From assembly GCF_024612015.1 (NCBI RefSeq), contig NZ_CP102512.1, positions 8,556,001 to 8,620,000 on the forward strand: 64,000 bases of DNA. The letters are read 5' to 3'. Shown here piece after piece: positions 16,416 to 24,941 of the stretch. The notes under the pieces were generated by a model that did no database searches, had not been told where the DNA came from, and worked only from the letters and a program-made list of their open reading frames with translations. Both the position numbers and the translations under genes were made by a program. Numbering within the stretch: position 1 is the first letter of the stretch; each line of letters starts with the position of its first letter. The DNA comes from Streptomyces sp. CA-210063 (GTDB taxonomy: Bacteria > Actinomycetota > Actinomycetes > Streptomycetales > Streptomycetaceae).

Positions 16416-16991
16416 GTGCAGCAATCCGCCGTCCCGGAACTGGCACACGCGCACGCCCGCCCCATCCACTGGCTCGCCACGGCCACCGCCCTCGCCGGAG
16501 TCATGGCCCTGTCGTCCGCCCTCCAACCCGACGCGGCCAGAGCGGCCCAGCCCGGCCCGAAGGCCCAGCCTGCCCCGGCCGTCGTGACGGCCCCCGACCC
16601 CACCGAAGTGGACCTCCCGCTCGACTGCGGACCCGTCGGGATCGTCGTGAAGCAGAAGCGCTCCGGGGACCTCGACGGAGACGGCCGTCCGGAGACCGTG
16701 GCCGTCGTGCACTGCGACGCCAGCATGGGCACCCCACCCGACGGCGTGTACGTCCTCACCCGCTCCACGGACGCGGCGGACCCCCGCGTGGTCGCCACCC
16801 TCGTGAACCCCAAGGACCGCAAGACCGTCACGGACTTCGCCGTCCGTGACGCCGTCGTCACCGCGACCCTGCACGGCTACTCGTCGGCCGACGTACCCAA
16901 CTGCTGCCCGGACGTGACGGACCCCGTCAAGTGGCAATGGAAGAACGGGGCGTTCACGCGCTCGACGCCCGCCGGAGCACAAAGCGTCTGA
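16416..16991 (+). CDS. Secreted protein of unknown function
   Basis: A 191-residue protein with a Sec-type signal: HARPIHWLATATALAGVMALSSA, then a possible AxA cleavage site (ARAAQ) and a Pro-rich linker. The mature part contains SGDLDGDGRPETVAVVHC, an acidic Asp/Gly loop like a calcium-binding or FG-GAP-type element, and paired cysteines (C near 65, HCD, NCCPD). The GTG at 16416 was chosen for AGGAG nine bases upstream; the frame is open further up. I do not recognise a function. It sits between trmI and the ferredoxin gene, convergent with the latter. Confidence 0.75.
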   Translation: MQQSAVPELAHAHARPIHWLATATALAGVMALSSALQPDAARAAQPGPKAQPAPAVVTAPDPTEVDLPLDCGPVGIVVKQKRSGDLDGDGRPETVAVVHCDASMGTPPDGVYVLTRSTDAADPRVVATLVNPKDRKTVTDFAVRDAVVTATLHGYSSADVPNCCPDVTDPVKWQWKNGAFTRSTPAGAQSV

Positions 16992-17061
16992 CACCGCCCG
17001 CCGGAAGACGAACGGGAAATGATCACCCGGCAAACCCGGTGTGAGAAAACAGACACGGAAC

Positions 17062-17093
17062 GACGCGGAGTGTCCGCCGGATCACTCCGCGTC
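17062..17093. terminator. Bidirectional hairpin between secreted protein and ferredoxin genes
   Basis: GACGCGGAGTG-N10-CACTCCGCGTC is a perfect 11-bp stem. Its right arm overlaps the ferredoxin stop codon (17082-17084). It lies 70 bp after the convergent secreted-protein stop. Confidence 0.65.
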
Positions 17094-17387
17094 AGGGCCG
17101 AAGACCTCGACCCTGTCCGAAACCCGACGTACGTGAATGCACTCACCCGGGCATTCCTTCGCGGAGTCCACCACATCCGTGAGAAGCGGCAGCGGAACGG
17201 GCGTTGTGGCCCCCGGGGCCTGCAACAACTCCTCGCCCGGACTCTTCACATAGGCCAGTCCGTCGATGTCCAGCTCGAACACCTCGGGCGCGTACTGGGC
17301 ACAGATGCCGTCGCCCGTGCACAGGTCCTGGTCGATCCAGACCTCGAGCGCCTCACCCTCGGCTCCGGCCTCCTGCTGCACGGTCAT
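17082..17387 (-). CDS. Small single-cluster ferredoxin
   Basis: A 101-residue electron carrier. The first cluster motif, CTGDGICAQYAPEVF (Cys-x5-Cys), and the distal CPGECIHV fit the 3Fe-4S or 4Fe-4S ferredoxins that serve actinobacterial P450s. The acidic C-terminus (VFGPDAE) is common. ATG 17387 has AGGAG nearby. A ferredoxin at this place next to the proteasome ATPase gene is conserved in actinobacteria as I recall. No P450 is adjacent; the nearest is rarE 30 kb away, so its partner is unknown. Confidence 0.88.
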   Translation of the reverse strand: MTVQQEAGAEGEALEVWIDQDLCTGDGICAQYAPEVFELDIDGLAYVKSPGEELLQAPGATTPVPLPLLTDVVDSAKECPGECIHVRRVSDRVEVFGPDAE

Positions 17388-17632
17388 CTCTCCTGCCGTT
17401 TCATTCGTCGAGCCGGTCGGGAACGATGCAGGCTCTGACGGGTGTTGAACACTTCGACCCTACCTGGGGCGGCTTCCCAATCATGTTCAGTGGGTATTCC
17501 CCTGGCGTGAGGGAGAGCGCAAGGGTGAAGATCGGACACACCCCGACCGTCTTTGTGATCTAGGGGTTTCAATCGACACCCACCCAGGTAGGGTCTGGAA
17601 GCGTCCAGCTCCCCTTGGAGGAGGTGAGGACC

Positions 17633-19399
17633 GTGGCAGCCCACGACGACGACATGAACCGCGGCATCCGCCCGGGACGAGGGTCCGACGACCCGGCCGG
17701 GCAGATTGCCTACCTTGAGCAGGAGATCGCCGTCCTGCGACGCAAGCTCGCCGACTCTCCGCGACACACGAGGATTCTCGAAGAGCGGATCGTCGAGTTG
17801 CAGACCAATCTGGCCGGCGTGTCCGCACAGAACGAGCGGCTCGCCAACACGCTCCGTGAGGCCCGCGACCAGATCGTGGCCCTCAAGGAAGAAGTCGACC
17901 GGCTCGCACAGCCGCCGGCCGGCTTCGGTGTCTTCCTCACGGCGAACGAGGACGGCACGGCCGACATCTTCACCGGAGGCCGAAAGCTCCGGGTGAACGT
18001 CAGCCCGAGCGTCGACCTGGAAGAGCTCCGGCGCGGCCAGGAAGTGATGCTCAACGAAGCGCTCAACGTGGTCGAGGCCATGGAGTACGAGCGCGTCGGG
18101 GACATCGTCACCCTCAAGGAGATCCTCGAGGACGGCGAGCGCGCCCTGGTGCTCGGGCACACCGACGAGGAACGGGTGGTACGGCTCGCCGAGCCGCTGC
18201 TGGACGTCACCATCCGCGCCGGCGACGCCCTCCTGCTCGAACCCCGCTCCGGCTACGTCTACGAGGTCGTGCCCAAGAGCGAGGTCGAGGAACTCGTCCT
18301 CGAAGAGGTCCCGGACATCGGCTACGAGCAGATCGGTGGCCTCGGCAACCAGATCGAGATGATCCGCGACGCGGTCGAGCTCCCCTACCTCTACCCGGAC
18401 CTGTTCAAGGAGCACGAACTGCGCCCGCCCAAGGGCGTCCTCCTCTACGGACCCCCCGGATGTGGCAAGACGCTCATCGCCAAGGCCGTCGCGAACTCAC
18501 TCGCCAAAAAGGTCGCCGAAGTGACCGGCCAGGCCACAGGCAAGAGCTTCTTCCTCAACATCAAGGGCCCCGAGCTCCTCAACAAGTACGTCGGTGAGAC
18601 CGAGCGGCAGATCCGGCTCGTCTTCCAGCGCGCCAGGGAGAAGGCCAGCGAGGGCACCCCCGTCATCGTCTTCTTCGACGAGATGGAATCCCTCTTCCGC
18701 ACCCGCGGCTCCGGCGTCAGCTCGGACGTGGAGAACACCATCGTCCCGCAGCTGCTCGCCGAGATCGACGGCGTGGAAGGCCTGCAGAACGTCGTGGTCA
18801 TCGGCGCCTCCAACCGCGAGGACATGATCGACCCCGCGATCCTGCGCCCCGGCCGCCTCGACGTGAAGATCAAGATCGAGCGTCCGGACGCCGAAGCGGC
18901 CAAGGACATCTTCCAGAAGTACCTCACCGAGCGCCTCCCGCTGCACGCGGACGACCTCGGCGAACACGGCGGGTCCAGGGCCACCACCGTCCAGAGCATG
19001 ATCCAGACGGCAGTGGAACACATGTACGCCGAATCCGAGGAGAACCGCTTCCTGGAAGTCACCTACGCCAACGGAGACAAGGAAGTCCTCTACTTCAAGG
19101 ACTTCAACTCCGGCGCCATGATCGAGAACATCGTCGGCCGCGCCAAGAAAATGGCGATCAAGGACTTCCTCGACAAGAACCAGAAGGGCCTCCGCGTCTC
19201 CCACCTCCTCCAGGCCTGCGTGGACGAGTTCAAGGAGAACGAGGACCTGCCCAACACCACCAACCCGGACGACTGGGCCCGAATCTCCGGAAAGAAGGGC
19301 GAACGGATCGTCTACATCCGTACGCTGATCACCGGAAAGCAGGGTGCCGACACCGGACGCTCCATCGACACGGTGGCGAACACCGGACAGTACCTGTAA
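17633..19399 (+). CDS. arc: Proteasome-associated AAA ATPase (ARC/Mpa)
   Basis: A 588-residue hexameric unfoldase that recognises Pup-tagged proteins and feeds them to the 20S core. The N-terminal coiled coil (about 25-85, [21 protein letters not shown]) binds Pup. Two OB-fold regions follow. The AAA domain has Walker A GPPGCGKT (about 272) and Walker [11 protein letters not shown] (about 345). The C-terminus GQYL is the motif that docks into the proteasome and opens its gate. The GTG at 17633 was chosen because a very strong GGAGGAGGTGAGG site (17617-17629) precedes it. A TTG further up lies inside that site. It is followed by a terminator, then dop. Confidence 0.97.
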   Translation: MAAHDDDMNRGIRPGRGSDDPAGQIAYLEQEIAVLRRKLADSPRHTRILEERIVELQTNLAGVSAQNERLANTLREARDQIVALKEEVDRLAQPPAGFGVFLTANEDGTADIFTGGRKLRVNVSPSVDLEELRRGQEVMLNEALNVVEAMEYERVGDIVTLKEILEDGERALVLGHTDEERVVRLAEPLLDVTIRAGDALLLEPRSGYVYEVVPKSEVEELVLEEVPDIGYEQIGGLGNQIEMIRDAVELPYLYPDLFKEHELRPPKGVLLYGPPGCGKTLIAKAVANSLAKKVAEVTGQATGKSFFLNIKGPELLNKYVGETERQIRLVFQRAREKASEGTPVIVFFDEMESLFRTRGSGVSSDVENTIVPQLLAEIDGVEGLQNVVVIGASNREDMIDPAILRPGRLDVKIKIERPDAEAAKDIFQKYLTERLPLHADDLGEHGGSRATTVQSMIQTAVEHMYAESEENRFLEVTYANGDKEVLYFKDFNSGAMIENIVGRAKKMAIKDFLDKNQKGLRVSHLLQACVDEFKENEDLPNTTNPDDWARISGKKGERIVYIRTLITGKQGADTGRSIDTVANTGQYL

Positions 19400-19408
19400 A
19401 AGACAGGG

Positions 19409-19450
19409 CGGCTGCGGGTGCCCTCAGTGGGTACCCGCAGCCGACTGTTT
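19409..19450 (+). terminator. Terminator after arc
   Basis: GGCTGCGGGT (19410-19419) pairs with ACCCGCAGCC (19433-19442) around a 13-base loop and is followed by a short T-run (CTGTTTT). It lies 10 bp after the arc stop. Confidence 0.75.
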
Positions 19451-19632
19451 TCCAGGTAAAGCCGGAGCAAGGCAATGACGCAAATGATCTCCCCACCAGC
19501 GCAGAGCCGTTCTAGGCTCTTTCGTACCGCCGAGTCGCGCAGTGCGGGGACGGGCACCGCACACGCACCGGAGCGCCAGCGGTACTTGAGCAGCGTCCCC
19601 GACCGAGGACGCCGCCGGGCAAGGAGGGCCGC

Positions 19633-21144
19633 ATGACCGTACGGCGAGTAATGGGCATCGAGACGGAGTACGGGATCTCCGTCCCCGGCCACCCCAATGC
19701 CAATGCCATGCTCACCTCGTCCCAGATCGTCAACGCCTACGCCGCGGCGATGCACCGGGCCCGCCGGGCCCGCTGGGACTTCGAGGAGGAGAACCCGCTG
19801 CGCGACGCGCGAGGCTTCGACCTCGCCCGCGAGGCCGCCGACTCCAGCCAGCTCACCGACGAGGACATCGGCCTCGCCAATGTCATCCTCACCAACGGCG
19901 CGCGGCTCTACGTCGACCACGCACACCCCGAATACAGCGCCCCCGAGGTCACCAACCCCATGGACGCCGTCCTCTGGGACAAGGCCGGCGAACGCATCAT
20001 GGCCGAAGCCGCCGAACGCGCCGCCCAGCTCCCCGGCGCCCAGCCGATCCACCTCTACAAGAACAACACCGACAACAAGGGCGCCTCCTACGGCACGCAC
20101 GAGAACTACCTGATGAAGCGGGAGACCCCCTTCTCGGACATCGTGCGCCACCTCACGCCGTTCTTCGTCTCCCGCCAGGTCTTCGCCGGCGCCGGCCGCG
20201 TCGGCATCGGCCAGGACGGCCACGAACACGGCTTCCAGCTCAGCCAGCGCGCCGACTACTTCGAGGTCGAGGTCGGCCTGGAGACGACGCTGAAGCGCCC
20301 CATCATCAACACACGGGACGAACCGCACGCGGACGCGGAGAAATACCGCCGCCTCCACGTGATCATCGGCGACGCCAACCTCTCGGAGATCTCCACCTAC
20401 CTGAAGCTGGGCACGACCGCCCTGGTCCTGTCCATGATCGAGGACGGCTTCATCGCGGTGGACCTCGCGGTCGACCAACCGGTCCGCACCCTCCACCAGG
20501 TCTCGCACGACCCGTCCCTGCAACGCCTCGTCACCCTCCGCAGCGGCCGCACGCTGACCGCCGTACAACTCCAGATGGAGTACTACGAGCTGTCGCGCAA
20601 GTACGTGGAGGAGCGGTTCGGGGCGGATGCCGACGACCAGACCAAGGATGTCCTGAGCAGGTGGGAGGACACGCTCAACCGGCTCGAGCACGACCCGATG
20701 AGCCTTTCCGGGGAACTCGACTGGGTCGCCAAGCGGGAACTCATGGAGGGCTACCGCCGCCGCGACGACCTCGACTGGGACGCAGCCCGGCTCCACCTCG
20801 TCGACCTCCAGTACGCCGACGTACGCGCCGAGAAGGGCCTCTACAACCGCCTCGCGACCCGCGGCAAGATGAAGCGGCTCCTGACCGAGACGGACGTCGA
20901 CAGGGCCCGTACGAAGCCACCGGAGGACACCCGGGCGTACTTCCGCGGCCGCTGCCTGGAGCAGTACGCCGACGACGTCGCGGCCGCCTCCTGGGACTCG
21001 GTGATCTTCGATCTCCCGGGCCGGGATTCGCTGCAGCGCGTCCCAACCCTCGAACCGCTTCGCGGAACGCGAAATCACGTCAAGGAGCTCCTGGACCGCT
21101 GCCGCACGGCAGAAGACCTGGTCAGGGTCCTGTCCGGCAACTGA
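19633..21144 (+). CDS. dop: Depupylase / Pup deamidase Dop
   Basis: A 503-residue carboxylate-amine ligase-like enzyme that removes Pup from substrates and, where Pup ends in Gln, deamidates it. The N-terminal MGIETEYG carries the metal ligand Glu10. The catalytic Asp95 lies in [17 protein letters not shown]. An insert of about 40 residues before it ([14 protein letters not shown]) is the Dop loop missing in PafA. Other shared motifs are [20 protein letters not shown] and [26 protein letters not shown] 19633 has AAGGAGG 5 bases before. A -10 like TAGGCT (19513) is the likely promoter. pup follows after 181 bp. Confidence 0.97.
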   Translation: MTVRRVMGIETEYGISVPGHPNANAMLTSSQIVNAYAAAMHRARRARWDFEEENPLRDARGFDLAREAADSSQLTDEDIGLANVILTNGARLYVDHAHPEYSAPEVTNPMDAVLWDKAGERIMAEAAERAAQLPGAQPIHLYKNNTDNKGASYGTHENYLMKRETPFSDIVRHLTPFFVSRQVFAGAGRVGIGQDGHEHGFQLSQRADYFEVEVGLETTLKRPIINTRDEPHADAEKYRRLHVIIGDANLSEISTYLKLGTTALVLSMIEDGFIAVDLAVDQPVRTLHQVSHDPSLQRLVTLRSGRTLTAVQLQMEYYELSRKYVEERFGADADDQTKDVLSRWEDTLNRLEHDPMSLSGELDWVAKRELMEGYRRRDDLDWDAARLHLVDLQYADVRAEKGLYNRLATRGKMKRLLTETDVDRARTKPPEDTRAYFRGRCLEQYADDVAAASWDSVIFDLPGRDSLQRVPTLEPLRGTRNHVKELLDRCRTAEDLVRVLSGN

Positions 21145-21240
21145 ACCGGGGTTCGCCCCCGATCAGCTGGGCAGGGTGGAAACAGCGGCGTCCGGGAATC
21201 ATCGAGGTGGTCCCCGGACGTTGTGGAAACAACGGGGCCA

Positions 21241-21263
21241 ATGTCAGACCCGGCTTGTAGGGT
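21241..21263 (+). promoter_or_regulatory. Probable pup promoter, weak PafBC-type match
   Basis: ATGTCAGAC (21241-21249), then exactly 8 bp, then TAGGGT (21258-21263). The -10 and spacing fit the RecA-NDp layout; the -35 matches TGTCRV but not the last two positions. It lies 63 bp before the pup ATG. Confidence 0.4.
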
Positions 21264-21325
21264 CTGATCATGACCGATCGGCAGCAATGCCGACCATGTC
21301 GGGCGAACTGAGCGGGGTGAGGGTT

Positions 21326-21541
21326 ATGGCGACCAAGGACACCGGCGGCGGCCAGCAGAAGGCCACGCGTTCCACCGAAGAGGTCGAGGAGGCACCCGAG
21401 GCGCAGGCTTCGGAGGACCTCAAGGAGCGGCAGGAGAAGCTGAGCGACGACGTGGACTCGGTTCTCGACGAAATCGATGATGTGCTCGAAGAGAACGCCG
21501 AGGATTTCGTTCGGTCATTCGTTCAGAAGGGCGGCGAGTAG
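21326..21541 (+). CDS. pup: Prokaryotic ubiquitin-like protein Pup
   Basis: A 71-residue intrinsically disordered tag that PafA links to lysines of target proteins. The conserved C-terminal half is SDDVDSVLDEIDDVLEENAEDFVRSFVQKGGE. The last residue is Glu, not Gln, so it can be ligated without prior deamidation. The N-terminus MATKDTGGGQQKATR is rich in Gly and Gln. ATG 21326 follows GGGGTGAGGG; the frame is open 50 codons upstream, but only this start gives the family length. It lies between dop and the proteasome core genes. Confidence 0.96.
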   Translation: MATKDTGGGQQKATRSTEEVEEAPEAQASEDLKERQEKLSDDVDSVLDEIDDVLEENAEDFVRSFVQKGGE

Positions 21542-21591
21542 CCTTCGAATCGAAGGGTGCGAGGGTTCTCGGGTCGTCAAACGGAGGCGGC

Positions 21592-21958
21592 GTGAAACGC
21601 TGCGTGCGGTGCGGTGAGTGCAAACCGCGCGCAGCGTTCGCCCGCAAGCGGTCAAACCTTGACGGCTTGCAACAGCAAGCGCCTGTGGCGCGAGTACGGC
21701 CTCACCGAAGGTGAACGAGACGAACTGATCGCCTCCCAGGGCGGGGTCTGTCGTATATGCCTATCCGCTCCTGTGACGCATGTGGATCACTGCCTTAAGA
21801 CGGGTAGGGTCCGAGGCGTACTGTGCTTCAACTGCAATTCTGGCCTCGGTCTGTTGAGGGACGACCCCGATGCGATGAACCGAGCTGCCGACTACCTGGA
21901 AGGAAACGCGTGGAAGCCAACACTCGTAGCACCGGGCGTCTACCAGCTGCCTTCCTGA
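21592..21958 (+). pseudogene. Frameshifted endonuclease VII (HNH) remnant
   Basis: From GTG 21592 (after GGAGG) one frame reads VKRCVRCGECKPRAAFARKR then SNLDGLQ, the zinc-ribbon start of endonuclease VII-like proteins, and stops at 21714. The next frame, from about 21675, reads CNSKRLWREYGLTEGE, GGVCRICLSAPVTHVDHC and [19 protein letters not shown], the HNH part of the same family, to 21958. The join near 21666-21675 lacks the usual CxxC linker, which suggests a small out-of-frame deletion. The 3' end overlaps prcB by 49 bp. Either half could still be translated; a 114-codon frame from GTG 21614 covers the HNH part. The position between pup and prcB is unexpected for this family. Confidence 0.55.
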
Positions 21959-22755
21959 CGCCTGGGTCGTCGTCCTTCATGGACTTTCTGTCGGAGCACC
22001 AGCCGGAGCTGCTCCCCGGCAAGCGGCAGCTGCCGCCGACCCAGGGCGTGATCGAGGCCCCGCACGGCACGACCATTGTCGCTGCCACGTTTCCCGGTGG
22101 TGTGGTGCTCGCCGGTGACCGCCGGGCCACGATGGGGAACATGATCGCGCAGCGGGACATCGAGAAGGTGTTCCCGGCGGACGAGTACTCCGCGGTGGGT
22201 ATCGCCGGCACGGCCGGTCTGGCCGTGGAGATGGTGAAGCTGTTCCAGTTGGAGCTGGAGCACTTCGAGAAGGTGGAAGGCGCCCAGCTCTCCCTGGAGG
22301 GCAAGGCCAACCGTCTGTCGACCATGATCCGTTCCAACCTGGGCATGGCCATGCAGGGTCTGGCCGTGGTCCCGCTCTTCGCCGGGTTCGACGTCGACCG
22401 TGGGAAGGGCCGCATCTTCTCCTACGACGTGACGGGCGGCCGTTCCGAGGAGAGCGGCTTCGCTGCCACCGGCTCCGGCTCGATCTTCGCGCGCGGCGCC
22501 ATGAAGAAGCTCTTCCGTGCCGACCTCTCCGAGGACGACGCCACGACCCTGGTGATCCAGGCCCTCTACGACGCGGCAGACGACGACTCGGCGACCGGTG
22601 GTCCCGATGTCGCCCGCCGGATCTACCCCATCGTCACCGTGATCACCGAGGACGGCTTCCGTCGGCTCACCGACGAGGAGTCCTCCGAGATCGCCCGCTC
22701 GATCCTGGAGCGGCGCCTGGAGCAGCCCGACGGCCCGCGCGCCGCGCTGCTCTAG
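21910..22755 (+). CDS. prcB: 20S proteasome beta subunit
   Basis: A 281-residue proteolytic subunit of the core particle. A 53-residue propeptide is removed autocatalytically to expose Thr54 ([24 protein letters not shown]), the N-terminal nucleophile. Lys and Asp of the catalytic set lie in GDRRAT and the following strands, and [14 protein letters not shown] is conserved. GTG 21910 was chosen because GGAAGGAAA precedes it and it gives the usual Streptomyces propeptide; the internal ATG at [12 protein letters not shown] is a weaker alternative. The start lies inside the 3' end of the endonuclease remnant, so coupling is possible. prcA follows 67 bp downstream. Confidence 0.96.
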   Translation: MEANTRSTGRLPAAFLTPGSSSFMDFLSEHQPELLPGKRQLPPTQGVIEAPHGTTIVAATFPGGVVLAGDRRATMGNMIAQRDIEKVFPADEYSAVGIAGTAGLAVEMVKLFQLELEHFEKVEGAQLSLEGKANRLSTMIRSNLGMAMQGLAVVPLFAGFDVDRGKGRIFSYDVTGGRSEESGFAATGSGSIFARGAMKKLFRADLSEDDATTLVIQALYDAADDDSATGGPDVARRIYPIVTVITEDGFRRLTDEESSEIARSILERRLEQPDGPRAALL

Positions 22756-22822
22756 CCGGTCCGGTCGACGGCCCTCTTATCAAGGTGATCCAGTGACTTC
22801 GACAGAAAGGGACGGATAGCCG

Positions 22823-23560
22823 GTGTCGACGCCGTTCTATGTCTCACCCCAGCAGGCCATGGCCGACCGGGCGGAGTACGCCCGCAAGGGCATCGCCCGT
22901 GGCCGCAGCCTGGTCGTGCTGCAGTATGCCGACGGCATCGTGTTCGTCGGCGAGAACCCGTCCCGTGCGCTGCACAAGTTCAGCGAGATCTACGACCGGA
23001 TCGGCTTCGCGGCCGCCGGCAAGTACAACGAGTACGAGAACCTGCGGATCGGCGGTGTGCGGTACGCCGATCTCCGCGGTTACACCTACGACCGTGACGA
23101 TGTGACCGCCCGCGGTCTCGCCAATGTCTACGCCCAGACCCTGGGCACGATCTTCTCCTCGTCGGCCGAGAAGCCGTACGAGGTGGAGCTGGTCGTGGCC
23201 GAGGTGGGGGAGGCTCCCGAGGGCGATCAGATCTATCGGCTGCCGCATGACGGTTCGATCGTCGACGAGCACGGCTCGGTCGCGGTCGGTGGCAACGCCG
23301 AGCAGATCAGCAGCTACCTGGACCAGCGTCACCAGGACGGGATGTCCCTGGCAGATGCCCTGAAGCTCGCCGTTCAGGCCCTGTCCCGCGACACCAACGG
23401 CACTCAGCGGGAGATTCCCGCCGAGCGCCTGGAGGTCGCCGTCCTCGATCGCACCCGCCCGCAGCAGCGCAAGTTCAAGCGCATCGTCGGCCGCCAGCTC
23501 GCCCGTCTCCTGGAGACGGACGGCGCCAGCACGGAAGCCGAAAGCGCCGAGGAGGAGTAG
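22823..23560 (+). CDS. prcA: 20S proteasome alpha subunit
   Basis: A 245-residue subunit of the outer, gating rings of the 20S core. The start [33 protein letters not shown] gives the gate-forming N-terminus and H0 helix. [19 protein letters not shown] is conserved. The Glu-rich C-terminal tail (TEAESAEEE) is typical of actinobacteria. The GTG start at 22823 has AAAGGGACGG upstream with wide spacing. It probably shares a transcript with prcB and is ended by the hairpin at 23588. Confidence 0.95.
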   Translation: MSTPFYVSPQQAMADRAEYARKGIARGRSLVVLQYADGIVFVGENPSRALHKFSEIYDRIGFAAAGKYNEYENLRIGGVRYADLRGYTYDRDDVTARGLANVYAQTLGTIFSSSAEKPYEVELVVAEVGEAPEGDQIYRLPHDGSIVDEHGSVAVGGNAEQISSYLDQRHQDGMSLADALKLAVQALSRDTNGTQREIPAERLEVAVLDRTRPQQRKFKRIVGRQLARLLETDGASTEAESAEEE

Positions 23561-23587
23561 ACCCCCGCCTCGCCCCCAGCCCGTAGT

Positions 23588-23615
23588 GCGCCCCGGCCGA
23601 CTGAGGCCGGGGCGC
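23588..23615 (+). terminator. Terminator after prcA
   Basis: GCGCCCCGGCC-GACTGA-GGCCGGGGCGC is a perfect 11-bp stem 28 bp after the prcA stop. Confidence 0.8.
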
Positions 23616-23650
23616 GCGGCATAGAACGGCATCGGTGGAGGGGCTCGACA

Positions 23651-23757
23651 ACAACGCGCCCTGAAGAGGCGCGGGGAACCGCGCGATCAACCACGGACCA
23701 CGCGCGGACTCACGACGGCCTCAGCCACCCCCAAGGGGCGCGGGGAACCGCGCGACC
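23651..23757. repeat. Two dispersed GGGGCGCGGGGAACC repeats
   Basis: Two copies of the intergenic repeat seen at 15164 lie head to tail here. The diverged one has its core at about 23666-23688, with a partial hairpin CGCGCC...GGCGCG. The other, at 23735-23757, is identical over 23 bp to the 15164 copy. Both sit between prcA and the convergent LacI gene. Confidence 0.6.
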
Positions 23758-23804
23758 GGCCGGCGACGACCCGCAGACACACGACCGGCCATCCCCGGTG
23801 GCGC

Positions 23805-24833
23805 TCAACGGTGCCCCGGCGGAGCCCCTGGCGATGCCGTAGACCCCCGAACCACCAGCTCCACGGGAATGTCCCCCTCCGCCGGCGTACGTCCCTCCAG
23901 AACCGCCAGCAGGGCCTCCATGCCCCGTTCCCCGAACAGCTCCGCGTCCAGCCGCACGGTCGTCAGCTCGGGATCGAGTGCCGTGGCCAGCGCGAGATCG
24001 TCCAGCCCGGTCACCGAGACGTCCTCCGGCACGCGCAGCCCCAGCCGCCGTAGGGCCTTGTACGCCCCGGCCGCCAGTTTGTCGTCGTCGCAGACCAGCG
24101 CGGTCGGCCGGGCGCCGGCTTCGGTCAGCGCTGCCTCCGCCGCGGCCAGCGCCCCGTCGATGGAGATGGGCGCGGCGGCTGTCCGCAGGGATGTGCCCGG
24201 CATCGAACCCACCCGCGCGGCCAGCTCCCGCGCGCGCACGTCGAAGGTCCAGGAGGGCACGTCCGCGGCCAGATGCAGAAAGTGGCGGTGTCCCAGTCCG
24301 AGCAGATGGTCGGCGACCTGGCGTACCCCGTCCTGGATGTCGAGGTTGACGGTGGCGGCCCCCAGGCTGCCGTCCGGGTCGCTGTCCAGCATCACCAGCG
24401 GTAGCTGGTCGCCCCGGATCGCGGTGAGCGCGTCCGCGGCCATCGACGAGGCGATCACGCCGTCCAGGGCGGCCTGGGCGGAGGCGAAGGGGTCGCGGGC
24501 GGGGCCGATGCCCTCCGGGGAGGGATAGAGGACCACGCCGAAACCGTGCTCGGCGGCGACGCGGGCCGCGCCCGTGTACACGCCCGCGAAGAACTCGGTC
24601 GTGAGGGCAGGGACCACGAGCAGGACGGTCCGGGTGCGGCCGAGGCGGAGGTTGCGGGCGGCGAGATTGGGTCGGTAGCCGAGTTCTCGTGCGGCTTCCC
24701 GTACGCGTTCGGCCGTGGTCTCCGAGACGCGGCCGCGCCATTTGTCGCCGAGGACCAGGGAGACCGCGGCCTGGGAGACCCCGGCGGCCCGGGCGACGTC
24801 GCGGCTCGTGGGTCGCGTCCTACCTGGTGCCAC
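23805..24833 (-). CDS. LacI-family transcriptional regulator
   Basis: A 342-residue repressor. The helix-turn-helix RPTSRDVARAAGVSQAAVSLVLGDKWRGRVSETTAERV is at the N-terminus, with the hinge helix RPNLAARNLRLGRTRTV. The periplasmic-binding-protein-like effector domain contains FFAGVYTGAARVAAEHGFGVVLY, LVCDDDKLAAGAYKALRRLGLRVPEDVSVTGLDD and the end ELVVRGSTA. GTG 24833 was chosen because AGCAGG lies six bases before it. ATG 24875 (MCPVRESRRK) would add 14 residues but abuts the operator and lacks a ribosome site. It is divergent from an MFS transporter across a 27-bp palindrome and probably represses it. Confidence 0.9.
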   Translation of the reverse strand: MAPGRTRPTSRDVARAAGVSQAAVSLVLGDKWRGRVSETTAERVREAARELGYRPNLAARNLRLGRTRTVLLVVPALTTEFFAGVYTGAARVAAEHGFGVVLYPSPEGIGPARDPFASAQAALDGVIASSMAADALTAIRGDQLPLVMLDSDPDGSLGAATVNLDIQDGVRQVADHLLGLGHRHFLHLAADVPSWTFDVRARELAARVGSMPGTSLRTAAAPISIDGALAAAEAALTEAGARPTALVCDDDKLAAGAYKALRRLGLRVPEDVSVTGLDDLALATALDPELTTVRLDAELFGERGMEALLAVLEGRTPAEGDIPVELVVRGSTASPGAPPGHR

Positions 24834-24877
24834 CGTCGGCCTGCTCTTTCGTCTGGACTCGCGGACAGGGCACATGG

Positions 24878-24904
24878 TACGTATGACGGGGCACGTTATA
24901 CGTA
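24878..24904. promoter_or_regulatory. Operator palindrome between LacI regulator and MFS gene
   Basis: A 27-bp imperfect palindrome whose ends are TACGTATGACG and, on the other side, CGTTATACGTA. It lies 38 bp before the MFS start and in the leader of the LacI gene. The symmetric centre and divergent context are typical of a LacI-type operator controlling both genes. Confidence 0.6.
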
Positions 24905-24941
24905 ACACTTCGCTCGTCGAGAGCCCATCGAGAGGCAGGAC

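Noticed and set aside
17615..17632. An earlier TTG start for the proteasomal ATPase
   Set aside because: It lies within the very strong ribosome-binding sequence of GTG 17633, which gives the usual protein length.
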